Source: JBBQSF01 sp038214085 (GTDB taxonomy: Bacteria > Bacteroidota > Bacteroidia > Bacteroidales > CG2-30-32-10). From it: a DNA stretch of 16,192 nt. The notes under the pieces were generated by a model. That model saw only the letters and a program-made list of their open reading frames with translations, had not been told where the DNA came from and ran no database searches. Made by a program: the position numbers and the translations under genes. How positions within the stretch are numbered: the stretch's first letter is position 1; every line of letters begins with the position of its first letter. Location: NCBI GenBank assembly GCA_038214085.1, contig JBBQSF010000065.1, forward strand, positions 1-16,192. Direction: 5' to 3'. Positions 6,572 through 13,565 of the stretch are shown here, in pieces.

Positions 6572-7297
6572 TTATCTTCTATTGCCCATAAAGCGAAGAA
6601 GAAAAAGAAACAAGTTGATGAAATCAAGATACAGTGTTAGTGCACCCATAATTGCATACTTTCTACCGGGTTCGGTGCCTGCGTCAACAGTTGCACCAAT
6701 GCGTTTTAATTTCTGAACATCCCATGCTGTAAGACCAGTAAAAATAAGTACTCCGGCACAACTGATCACATAACCCATGGTCTGACTTTTCATAAAGAAA
6801 TTTGCCAGCATAGCAATAACAAGTCCAATAAGCGCCATTCCCAGAATTGCTCCAAATTTGCTCAAGTCGGTTTTTGTAGTATAACCCAGAACAGCCATAA
6901 CGCCAAATGTTCCAGCAGTAACTCCAAAAGTTAAATAAATGGAGGAAGCAGTATAAACCCAAAAAATAAAACTTAAGCTCATTCCCATTACAAATGAATA
7001 GACCACAAAAAGCACTGTTAATGCCATTGCAGACAATTTGTTAAAAGCAAAGGACATGATCAAAACAAAAGCAAAAGGAGCAAGCATAATAACCCATCCT
7101 AAAGGTTTCATGCCTGTTTCGCCAATCAGCGAAGACATGAAAGAAAGGTTTGTACTGAAATAATAAGCAAATATGGAGGTAATTCCCAGCGCAATTGCCA
7201 TCCAGGAAAAAACATTTGAAATAAAAGTTTTGGAAACAGCCGAAGTATCAACTGCGGTGTTCGCTGCATTGTTGAAGTTCATGTTTTGAAATTGCAT
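6572..7297 (-). CDS. Bax inhibitor-1 / YccA-YbhL family membrane protein
   Basis: 241 aa. After a hydrophilic N-terminus (1-24) come about seven hydrophobic segments, as in the TMBIM/BI-1 family (UPF0005). D193 in LTAWDVQKLK and D225 in LYLDFINLFLFLLR correspond to the two aspartates that form the pH-sensitive calcium-leak pair in Bacillus subtilis YetJ. Homologues are inner-membrane proteins; some leak calcium, and YccA in E. coli modulates the FtsH protease. The function in this organism is therefore inferred. The ATG at 7297 lies 20 bp from a TAATTTTG box that overlaps the folE end, so the gene may have its own promoter as well as readthrough from folE. The family call is firm. Confidence 0.9.
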   Translation of the reverse strand: MQFQNMNFNNAANTAVDTSAVSKTFISNVFSWMAIALGITSIFAYYFSTNLSFMSSLIGETGMKPLGWVIMLAPFAFVLIMSFAFNKLSAMALTVLFVVYSFVMGMSLSFIFWVYTASSIYLTFGVTAGTFGVMAVLGYTTKTDLSKFGAILGMALIGLVIAMLANFFMKSQTMGYVISCAGVLIFTGLTAWDVQKLKRIGATVDAGTEPGRKYAIMGALTLYLDFINLFLFLLRFMGNRR

Positions 7298-7323
7298 AAT
7301 TTTACGTTTTAAAATTAAGGATG

Positions 7324-7331
7324 CAAAATTA
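7324..7331 (-). promoter_or_regulatory. Possible -7 box (TAATTTTG) for the Bax-inhibitor-like gene
   Basis: On the minus strand TAATTTTG (7331-7324) matches TAnnTTTG and lies between the folE stop (7341) and the ATG at 7297. A CTTG at 7350-7347 is only 15 bp upstream, so the -33 box is poor. Confidence 0.35.
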
Positions 7332-7340
7332 CAAAAAAAA

Positions 7341-8000
7341 TTAATGCAAGTGGACGCCTATAAGATGCATAAATTCTGCACGGGTTTTATCAACCATAAA
7401 TGCTCCGGTAAAGTCGGAAGTAGTAGCTACAGAATTTTGTTTCTGAATGCCTCGCATACGCATACACATGTGTTCTGCTTCAATAACCACAGCAACACCA
7501 AGAGGTTTTAATGTTTGTTGAATACAATCTTTAATTTGTGTGGTAAGTCTTTCCTGAACCTGCAACCGACGGGCAAAAGCATCTACAATTCTTGGAATTT
7601 TGCTTAATCCCACAATATAACCATTGGGAATGTAAGCAACATGGGCTTTGCCGATAAAAGGAAGCATGTGGTGTTCGCACATAGAATATATTTCAATGTC
7701 CTTAACTAAAACCATTTGCCGGTAATCTTCCTTAAACATTGCCGATTTTAATATTGCTTCCGGATCAAGATCGTAGCCATGTGTGAGAAACTGAAATGCT
7801 TTTGCAACGCGTTCAGGGGTTTTAAGTAAGCCTTCCCGTTCGGGGTTTTCGCCAAGAATTTGAAGAATTTCTTTGTAATTTTTCGCGAGCTGATCAATGA
7901 GCACAGGATTGTAAACATCAATTTTTGCATAACCATCCATTTCGTTTTGTTTGGCCATTTCTTTATTTAAATCAGTCATAGTAAATTTATTTAGTGGCAT
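7341..8000 (-). CDS. folE: GTP cyclohydrolase I (type IA)
   Basis: 219 aa. FolE converts GTP to 7,8-dihydroneopterin triphosphate, the first step to folate and biopterin-type cofactors, and also feeds queuosine synthesis. Zinc and catalytic residues are seen at C108 and H110-H111 (MCEHHMLPF) and C179 (HMCMRMRG), matching E. coli C110, H112-H113 and C181. LSKIPRIVDAFARRLQVQERLT (about 132-153) and the C-terminal RAEFMHLI are typical. The ATG at 8000 overlaps the stop of the upstream gene as TAATG, suggesting translational coupling. A second in-frame ATG at 7979 (protein starting M-T-D-L-N-K) would trim seven residues and cannot be excluded. Its neighbour upstream uses the same product as substrate. 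Confidence 0.95.
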   Translation of the reverse strand: MPLNKFTMTDLNKEMAKQNEMDGYAKIDVYNPVLIDQLAKNYKEILQILGENPEREGLLKTPERVAKAFQFLTHGYDLDPEAILKSAMFKEDYRQMVLVKDIEIYSMCEHHMLPFIGKAHVAYIPNGYIVGLSKIPRIVDAFARRLQVQERLTTQIKDCIQQTLKPLGVAVVIEAEHMCMRMRGIQKQNSVATTSDFTGAFMVDKTRAEFMHLIGVHLH

Positions 8001-8413
8001 TATTGGCCGTAGTATTCAACAAAATTATTTTCAGTTTCAACAAGTTTTATTTTATGTAATTCGGCTCCTTTTTTTTCAATTAATGGTTTAAGAATATTAA
8101 ATATTGCAATTGCTATATTTTCGCTTGAAGCCAGTAAGTTCTTCATAAAATCTACTTCGAGGTTCATATTTTTGTGATCAATTTTCTCAATGATTTCATC
8201 ACGTATAATAGAACTCAAATCTTTCAGATTTATTACCATACCCGTTTCTGAATCGGGCGGACCCTTTACTGTGACATAAACAGTATAATTATGCCCATGC
8301 CAATTGGGGTTGGAGCATTTGCCAAACACTTCTAAATTTTTTTCATCGCTCCACTCGGGTCTAAAAAGCCTGTGTGCAGCATTAAAAGTTTCTTTTCGAG
8401 TGATATAAACCAT
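8000..8413 (-). CDS. 6-pyruvoyltetrahydropterin synthase / QueD family protein
   Basis: 137 aa from the ATG at 8413. The family acts on dihydroneopterin triphosphate, giving 6-pyruvoyltetrahydropterin (PTPS) or 6-carboxytetrahydropterin (QueD, queuosine pathway). Zinc ligands are H14 (NAAHRL), H39 and H41 (NWHGHNY). The catalytic Cys is C33 in KCSNPN, with H80 in DHKN and E126 in VETENN. The CSNPNWHGHNY and ETENNFVEY motifs read more like animal-type PTPS than E. coli QueD. The Cys, rather than Glu, argues against the folate-bypass PTPS-III class. An upstream TTG at 8428 would add five residues but lies inside the -7 promoter box, so I prefer 8413. It overlaps folE by one base. Family firm; PTPS versus QueD undecided. 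Confidence 0.88.
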   Translation of the reverse strand: MVYITRKETFNAAHRLFRPEWSDEKNLEVFGKCSNPNWHGHNYTVYVTVKGPPDSETGMVINLKDLSSIIRDEIIEKIDHKNMNLEVDFMKNLLASSENIAIAIFNILKPLIEKKGAELHKIKLVETENNFVEYYGQ

Positions 8414-8421
8414 CTGTTTTT

Positions 8422-8453
8422 TTTGCAAAGTTACAGAAATATCAGTAATTTTA
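8422..8453 (+). promoter_or_regulatory. Possible divergent promoter (TTTG-N20-TAATTTTA)
   Basis: TTTG (8422-8425) is followed after 20 bp by TAATTTTA (8446-8453), one mismatch from TAnnTTTG. It would drive the secreted-protein pair starting at 8489. Its -33 box directly abuts the -7 box of the opposite-strand ptpS promoter. Confidence 0.35.
8426..8433 (-). promoter_or_regulatory. -7 box (TAACTTTG) of the ptpS-folE operon
   Basis: On the minus strand TAACTTTG (8433-8426) matches TAnnTTTG and is identical to the sodB -7 box. It ends 12 bp before the ATG at 8413, implying a very short leader. No convincing TTTG is found 19-20 bp upstream. It rules against a start at 8428. Confidence 0.55.
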
Positions 8454-8475
8454 TCTTGAAAATATAACTATTATT

Positions 8476-8483
8476 AAGGAGGT
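8476..8483 (+). promoter_or_regulatory. Strong Shine-Dalgarno (AAGGAGGT), unusual for this genome
   Basis: AAGGAGGT ends 5 bp before the ATG at 8489 and is close to a full anti-SD match. None of the other genes in the window has anything comparable. It fixes the start codon of the following gene. Confidence 0.8.
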
Positions 8484-8488
8484 GTATC

Positions 8489-8938
8489 ATGAAATTTATT
8501 TTTTTTCTGATGGTTGCAATTGCACCATATTTGGGCTTAACTCAGAATACCGATTTTAAGACTGATTCTGCGGATACCAAGCAGGGGAAAACCGAAAGCG
8601 GAAAGAATTATGAAATGAATTTTTCTGTAACTCAGATTCCTGCTTCTTTTCCCGATGGAGATGATTCACTTTTTGTAAAAATCTTTAGGGAGATTAAGTT
8701 TCCACCCGAAGCTATTTCAGCAAAATTAAAGGGCACAGTAAATCTTGCCTTTGATGTAACTTATGAAGGCAACGTCAGAAATGTAATTATTTTTTCTGGG
8801 GTTGGATATGGTATTGATGGACAAATTGAAAAGATTTTATGTTCGTTGAAATTTATTCCCGCCACAACAAATGGAACGACTTACACCACGCAACAATTTT
8901 TGAATATTCCTGTTGATTATTCATTATTTTATCGATAA
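8489..8938 (+). CDS. Secreted protein with TonB C-terminal-like domain
   Basis: 149 aa. An N-terminal signal peptide (M-K-F-I-F-F-L-M-V-A-I-A-P-Y-L-G) probably cleaves near residue 19, followed by a polar Thr/Lys/Asp-rich linker to about residue 45. The rest (about 50-149) resembles the TonB/TolA C-terminal fold: a FREIKFPPEA segment, GTVNLAFDVTYEGNVRNV, a central helix GIDGQIEKILCSLKFIPA, and a final beta strand FLNIPVDYSLF. Unlike true TonB it has no membrane anchor or proline-rich spacer, so it is unlikely to energise outer-membrane transport. Such stand-alone domains are common in Bacteroidetes and of unclear role. Its start is set by a strong Shine-Dalgarno. The next gene begins 3 bp after the stop, so the two are an operon. 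Fold assignment moderate. Confidence 0.72.
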   Translation: MKFIFFLMVAIAPYLGLTQNTDFKTDSADTKQGKTESGKNYEMNFSVTQIPASFPDGDDSLFVKIFREIKFPPEAISAKLKGTVNLAFDVTYEGNVRNVIIFSGVGYGIDGQIEKILCSLKFIPATTNGTTYTTQQFLNIPVDYSLFYR

Positions 8939-8941
8939 ATT

Positions 8942-9574
8942 TTGTTTAAAAAAAGTTTTTTTATTCTGGTTTTATTTTTAAAAGCACTGGTTTTATTGGC
9001 TCAGCATCAATCACCATTAAAACAATTTTGTAAAGTTTCCTGTGCCGAAAAAAAATGGATTTTATGCCATCCGTTTATAGCAAAAACTTCATGGAAAATT
9101 ACACGCCTTGCAATTGAAACTTCGGATAGTTTAAATAATATAAAAGCGTTGGATTCCGATCCGAATGGCGGACAGATTGATGCCTTTCGTCATGCATTCT
9201 GGATGGCATTGCTTACATTGGAAATTGGGGAAAAGAACGCACTAAAACTCGGCAAAGCTCACGAAAAAGGCAATTACCGCAATTTCAAGAAACACCGTTT
9301 GGAAGATAGTGCCTTACCCGATAAAGCTTCCGGTGAAATGGATTTGTGGAATAATAAAATTGGTGCTGGCATTGCTGCTTCACAAATAAAAATTTCCATT
9401 TCTGATTTAAGGGATACAATTATCAAATATATTGAGGGTGGGAAAATGAAAATTATTGTCAAAAATTGTCAAAAAAAAGCTCTTGATGGCGAAGGAAATC
9501 CTTTACCTCTTGATCAGATTAATAAGTGGGACAATGGCAAATGCCTAGTAAAATCGGACAGTATCTGCAAATAA
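8942..9574 (+). CDS. Secreted protein of unknown function (DUF6973-like)
   Basis: 210 aa. A signal peptide (M-F-K-K-S-F-F-I-L-V-L-F-L-K-A-L-V-L-L-A-Q) precedes a conserved-looking core: DAFRHAFWMALL (80-91), LGKAHE (103-108), and GEMDLWNNKIGAGIA (131-145). Clustered Asp, Arg, His and Glu suggest an active or metal site involving D80, R83, H84, H107, E108 and D134. From memory this order (AFRHA, AHE, MDLWNN) resembles the DUF6973 family; I cannot confirm it. Six cysteines in the mature part (C30, C34, C42, C176, C201, C209) could form disulphides. The start is TTG at 8942, which gives the signal peptide directly. It follows the TonB-like gene by 3 bp and converges on alaS with a 29 bp gap. Function unknown. 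Confidence 0.75.
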   Translation: MFKKSFFILVLFLKALVLLAQHQSPLKQFCKVSCAEKKWILCHPFIAKTSWKITRLAIETSDSLNNIKALDSDPNGGQIDAFRHAFWMALLTLEIGEKNALKLGKAHEKGNYRNFKKHRLEDSALPDKASGEMDLWNNKIGAGIAASQIKISISDLRDTIIKYIEGGKMKIIVKNCQKKALDGEGNPLPLDQINKWDNGKCLVKSDSICK

Positions 9575-9603
9575 GCATTTCTTTTTTCAGCAACAGAAAC
9601 GGA

Positions 9604-12219
9604 TTATTTAATATGATCTTCAGCTTTGTTGAGGGCTTTCTGAATTCCAGCAGGGTTTTTGCCGCCGGCAGTTGCATAAAAAGGCTGACCGCCACCGCCA
9701 CCGTTGATTTCTTTTGCCAGTTCCCGTACAATAAGTGAAGCATTCATACCTTTTTCGCTGACCAATTTATCAGAAAGCATTACCGTTAAAGAAGCTTTGC
9801 CATCAGATTCGTTTGCAACAACGAGAAACAGATTTTCAATATCATTTTTCATTGCAAAGGCAAGATCTTTTATCCCAGTAGCATCGAGATCGGTTTTGCA
9901 GACAATAAGATTTATGCCTTTAATGTTTTTGATGTTTTTCTTGAGTTCTTCTGCAATAGAAAGCGCTTTTTCTCGGGCAAATTCATTAACCTGCTTTTGA
10001 AGATCAGCGGTATTTTCTATAAGATTTTCGAGGGCTTTAACGGGTTCTTTAGGATTCTTTAGAAGCTCTTTTAATTCAACCAGAAGCGCAATTTGAGAAT
10101 TGATAAATTCCTCTGCTTTTTCACCAGTAATGGCTTCAATTCTTCTGATTCCTGCTGCAATAGCCGATTCGGAAATAATTTTAATCATGCCAATCTGTCC
10201 AGTTGCTTTAACATGAGTTCCTCCGCACAATTCAACTGAATAATTTTTGTCGAAAGTGATTACCCTAACCGTTTCGCCATATTTTTCACCGAACAAAGCC
10301 ATAGCACCCATTTTTTTTGCTTCTTGAGTTGGCATATCTCTCTTTTCGTTAAGAATAATATTTTCACGAATTTTTTCGTTGACGATTTTTTCAACTCTGG
10401 CGATTTCATCATCGCTAAGTTTTGAAAAATGTGCAAAATCGAAACGCAAACGATCTTCATCAACATACGAACCTTTTTGTTCAACGTGTGTGCCCAATAC
10501 CATTCGCAGAGCCGAATGTAAAAGATGTGTTGCGGAATGATTGTTTTCTGTGTTTCTTCGTTTTGCGCCATCAACCTTAGCGGTAAAAACACTATTGAGA
10601 TTTTCAGGAAGTTTTTCTGTTATATGGATAATTAGATCATTTTCCTTTTTGGTATTGCTGATAAATATTTTTTCGTTTGCTGATTCAAGAATGCCTTTAT
10701 CTCCAACCTGTCCGCCTGATTCGGCATAAAATGGAGTTTTGTCTAGAACGATTTGAAAAAATTGCTTTTCCTTTGATTTTATTTTTCTGTATTTCCCAAT
10801 CTTAACTTGAGCTTCCAGTGTGTCATATCCTAAAAATTCGCAATTTCCGGCTTCCTCAATCACTATCCAATCTTCAGTATCAACAACAGAATCCTGACGC
10901 GAACGGTTTTTCTGCTCTTCCATACTGTGATTAAATCCGTCCATATCAACATTTAGTTTGTCTTCGCCTGCAATAAGAACTGTAAGATCAATAGGAAATC
11001 CAAACGTATCATACAATTCAAAAGCGAATTTTCCATCAATAGCTGTGGCACTGCCAATTGATTTTTTATACGATTCGTATTTTATAATTCCGGTTGAAAG
11101 TGTTTTCAGAAAAGAAAGTTCTTCTTCAGCAATCACTTTGCGGATAAGCTGTTCTTGTGCACTGAGTTCAGGATACTGTAGCCCCATATTTTTACATAAT
11201 ACAGGAAGTAAAGTGTGAATAAAAGGCTCTTTCTGGTTTAAAAAGGTATAACCATAACGAACCGCCCTGCGGAGAATGCGGCGGATAACATAACCAGCCT
11301 TGTTGTTCGAAGGCAACTGACCGTCGGCAATGGCAAAGGAAATTGTACGCAAATGATCTGCAACAACGCGCATGGCAATATCCGATTTTTCGTTTTGTCC
11401 ATAAGGAATATCGCTTATCGCAGAAATTTCTGAAATAATGGGTTGGAAAACATCAGTGTCGTAATTTGATTTTTTATGCTGCAATACCATGCAAAGCCTT
11501 TCAAATCCCATTCCTGTGTCAACATGTTTCGCAGGTAAGAGGTGAAGTTCGCCGTTTGCATTTCGGTTAAATTCAATAAAAACAAGATTCCAGATTTCAA
11601 TAACATGAGGATCACCAGTATTTACAAGTGTTTTGCCGTCGATCAATTTACGTTGCTCTGCATCACGGATATCCACATGAATTTCGGAACAAGGTCCGCA
11701 AGGGCCACTTTCGCCCATTTCCCAAAAATTGTCTTTTTTCGATCCAAACAAAATTCGGTCTTTTGAAATGTATTGTTCCCAAAAACCATACGCTTCTTTG
11801 TCTTCAGAAAGATTATCAGCGGCATCACCTCCAAAAACAGTCACATACAAACTATCTTTGTCAATTTTGTATACTTCTGTAAGTAATTCCCAAGCCCATT
11901 CAATGGCTTCTTTTTTAAAATATTCGCCAAACGACCAGTTTCCCAGCATTTCAAACATAGTATGGTGATAGGTGTCGTGTCCAACTTCTTCAAGGTCGTT
12001 ATGTTTTCCAGAAACCCGCAGGCATTTTTGTGCATCAGCAATACGGGGATGACTGACAGGTTTATTGCCGAGAAAAATATCTTTGAACTGGTTCATTCCA
12101 GCATTGGTAAACATAAGCGTGGGGTCATTCTTCACTACCATTGGTGCGGAAGGGACAATTGTATGGTTTTTTGACTCAAAAAACGAAAGAAAAGTCTGAC
12201 GTACTTCTTTAGCATTCAT
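9604..12219 (-). CDS. alaS: Alanyl-tRNA synthetase
   Basis: 871 aa, the full bacterial length. It charges tRNA-Ala in the cytosol and edits mischarged Ser and Gly. The class II catalytic core covers about residues 1-240, with PTLMFTNAGMNQFKD (33-47), GNWSFGEYFKKEA (93-105) and the AIADGQLPSNNKAGYVIRR region (297-314) just beyond. The editing domain has the HxxxH and CxxxH zinc motif (H561, H565, C665, H669). The C-Ala region ends with GGGGGQPFYATAGG (840-853). No part is missing. The ATG at 12219 gives the usual M-N-A-K-E-V-R-Q-T-F-L start. It is divergent from an M23 peptidase gene and convergent with the secreted-protein gene at 8942. The closest good -7 box is about 115 bp upstream. Confidence 0.98.
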   Translation of the reverse strand: MNAKEVRQTFLSFFESKNHTIVPSAPMVVKNDPTLMFTNAGMNQFKDIFLGNKPVSHPRIADAQKCLRVSGKHNDLEEVGHDTYHHTMFEMLGNWSFGEYFKKEAIEWAWELLTEVYKIDKDSLYVTVFGGDAADNLSEDKEAYGFWEQYISKDRILFGSKKDNFWEMGESGPCGPCSEIHVDIRDAEQRKLIDGKTLVNTGDPHVIEIWNLVFIEFNRNANGELHLLPAKHVDTGMGFERLCMVLQHKKSNYDTDVFQPIISEISAISDIPYGQNEKSDIAMRVVADHLRTISFAIADGQLPSNNKAGYVIRRILRRAVRYGYTFLNQKEPFIHTLLPVLCKNMGLQYPELSAQEQLIRKVIAEEELSFLKTLSTGIIKYESYKKSIGSATAIDGKFAFELYDTFGFPIDLTVLIAGEDKLNVDMDGFNHSMEEQKNRSRQDSVVDTEDWIVIEEAGNCEFLGYDTLEAQVKIGKYRKIKSKEKQFFQIVLDKTPFYAESGGQVGDKGILESANEKIFISNTKKENDLIIHITEKLPENLNSVFTAKVDGAKRRNTENNHSATHLLHSALRMVLGTHVEQKGSYVDEDRLRFDFAHFSKLSDDEIARVEKIVNEKIRENIILNEKRDMPTQEAKKMGAMALFGEKYGETVRVITFDKNYSVELCGGTHVKATGQIGMIKIISESAIAAGIRRIEAITGEKAEEFINSQIALLVELKELLKNPKEPVKALENLIENTADLQKQVNEFAREKALSIAEELKKNIKNIKGINLIVCKTDLDATGIKDLAFAMKNDIENLFLVVANESDGKASLTVMLSDKLVSEKGMNASLIVRELAKEINGGGGGQPFYATAGGKNPAGIQKALNKAEDHIK

Positions 12220-12335
12220 AGCTCTATAAAATTTCTTTATTTAACACAATTAAATTAAAATTCCTCTATAAAAAATGCGTTTTAACAATAAGTCTAAAGC
12301 ATTGGTTTAACATTTTTTAATAGACACAGGGTGTG

Positions 12336-12343
12336 CAAAGTTA
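12336..12343 (-). promoter_or_regulatory. Possible -7 box (TAACTTTG) for alaS
   Basis: On the minus strand TAACTTTG (12343-12336) matches TAnnTTTG, but no TTTG lies 19-20 bp upstream. It would give a 5' leader of roughly 110 nt. It sits back-to-back with the plus-strand box at 12356. Confidence 0.4.
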
Positions 12344-12355
12344 GATTTTTATTTT

Positions 12356-12363
12356 TATTTTTG
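12356..12363 (+). promoter_or_regulatory. Possible -7 box (TATTTTTG) for the second M23 gene
   Basis: TATTTTTG matches TAnnTTTG. TGTG at 12332-12335 is a weak -33 candidate 20 bp upstream. It lies 63 bp before the ATG at 12427 and makes the GTG at 12331 an impossible start if it is real. Confidence 0.4.
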
Positions 12364-12426
12364 CATAAAATCAACCCGTTACCCAATAATTTAACTACGG
12401 GTTCACTTCTTCAGTTCACGCAAAAA

Positions 12427-13404
12427 ATGCCAAGAAAAAAACACCAATATCATTTTAACACCAAGTCGCTTTCTTTCGAAAAAGTGAAAGTTTCTGTTAA
12501 AGAAAAAGTCAAGAAAGGCCTTTCCTGGGCAGTGATGACTCTGGTTTTTTCTACAGTGGTAATGATGATATCGTATAACTTTTTCAGTTCGCCAAAAGAG
12601 CGGATGCTGAAACGCGAAATTGAGCAATACAAATTGCAGTACGAAATTATTAGCGAACGTATGGACAGGATTAATGCGGTGGTTGCTGATATGGAAAACA
12701 GGGACGATAATATTTACCGGGTTATTTTTGAAGCAGAACCCATTCCCAGCGCTGTTAGAAAAGCATCTTATGGTGGAAGTGACCGTTACACCAAACTGGA
12801 AGGATATGATAATACCAAACTTATAACAGAAACCACCAAAAAGCTTGATCTTCTTGCCCGTCGGTTGTATGTTCAGTCGAAATCATTTGATGAGGTTTTA
12901 GACCTGGCTAAGGATAAAACAAGCATGATGTCGTGTATTCCCGCAATAATACCTATAAAAGGCGGTGCATCTAAAATATGTTCGGGTTTTGGATATCGCT
13001 TGCATCCTATCTACAAAACACTGCAATTGCATCCAGGAATTGATATTATTTCGCCTAGGGGAACTCCTGTGTATGCTTCGGGCGATGCCGTTGTACAAAC
13101 TCCTAAAGGAAATTTCCTTACCGGATATGGGATCTGCATAGTTTTAAATCATGGTTTTGGTTATCAGACCCTCTATGGTCATTTGAGCAGAAAAGTGGTT
13201 ACTGAAGGTCAAAAGGTAAAACGCGGCGAACTTATAGGCTATGTTGGAAGCACTGGAATGTCCACCGCTCCGCATTTGCATTATGAGGTTTGGAAAGCTG
13301 GAAAAAAAATAAACCCGGTTAATTTCTTTTTCAACGACCTCTCTCCTGCAGAATATGAAAAAGTAATTGAGGTTTCTTCAAAGGTTACCCAATCTCTTTC
13401 ATAA
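12427..13404 (+). CDS. Membrane-anchored M23 family metallopeptidase with coiled coil
   Basis: 325 aa from the ATG at 12427. A basic cytoplasmic N-terminus (1-32), one transmembrane segment (about 33-52), a charged coiled-coil-like stretch (about 56-92), a linker, and an M23 domain (about 175-302). All metal-site residues are present: H202 and D206 in HPGID, H252 in YGHLS, and H283/H285 in PHLHYE. It is therefore predicted to be an active periplasmic peptidoglycan DD-endopeptidase; coiled-coil M23 proteins often act in cell division or shape. The layout mirrors the protein at 14-892, but the linker lengths differ and the sequences are clearly distinct paralogues. The GTG at 12331 would add 32 residues unlike a normal N-terminus and precede the -7 box, so I chose 12427. 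Divergent from alaS. Confidence 0.9.
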   Translation: MPRKKHQYHFNTKSLSFEKVKVSVKEKVKKGLSWAVMTLVFSTVVMMISYNFFSSPKERMLKREIEQYKLQYEIISERMDRINAVVADMENRDDNIYRVIFEAEPIPSAVRKASYGGSDRYTKLEGYDNTKLITETTKKLDLLARRLYVQSKSFDEVLDLAKDKTSMMSCIPAIIPIKGGASKICSGFGYRLHPIYKTLQLHPGIDIISPRGTPVYASGDAVVQTPKGNFLTGYGICIVLNHGFGYQTLYGHLSRKVVTEGQKVKRGELIGYVGSTGMSTAPHLHYEVWKAGKKINPVNFFFNDLSPAEYEKVIEVSSKVTQSLS

Positions 13405-13491
13405 TTATAATTTCAGTAATTTTTATTTAGTAATTTTATGGATTTAAACTTCATAAAGGAATATTTTTGCAAGACATAACAAACAGATTTT

Positions 13492-13523
13492 ATTGTGAAA
13501 ATAAAAAAAATAAAATAATTTTG
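13492..13523 (+). promoter_or_regulatory. sprE promoter (ATTG-N20-TAATTTTG)
   Basis: ATTG (13492-13495) is followed after 20 bp by TAATTTTG (13516-13523), a good match to the Bacteroidetes pattern. The TTG start at 13566 lies about 42 bp downstream. Another TAnnTTTG box (TATTTTTG, 13462-13469) further up has no -33 partner. Confidence 0.6.
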
Positions 13524-13565
13524 TAAAATTGTAGTTATAACTATTCACAAATAAACAATTATAAT

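Noticed and set aside
9575..9603. Imperfect inverted repeat between the secreted-protein gene and alaS as a terminator
   Set aside because: Only about five clear base pairs (TTTCT/AGAAA) with a long loop; too weak to call.
9704..10000. Plus-strand ORF of 98 codons opposite alaS
   Set aside because: It is a shadow of the alaS minus-strand coding frame, with no promoter or protein-like composition of its own.
12331..12426. In-frame GTG at 12331 as start of the second M23 gene
   Set aside because: The extra 32 residues look non-coding, and the likely -7 box (12356-12363) is inside them; the ATG at 12427 gives a normal basic N-terminus.
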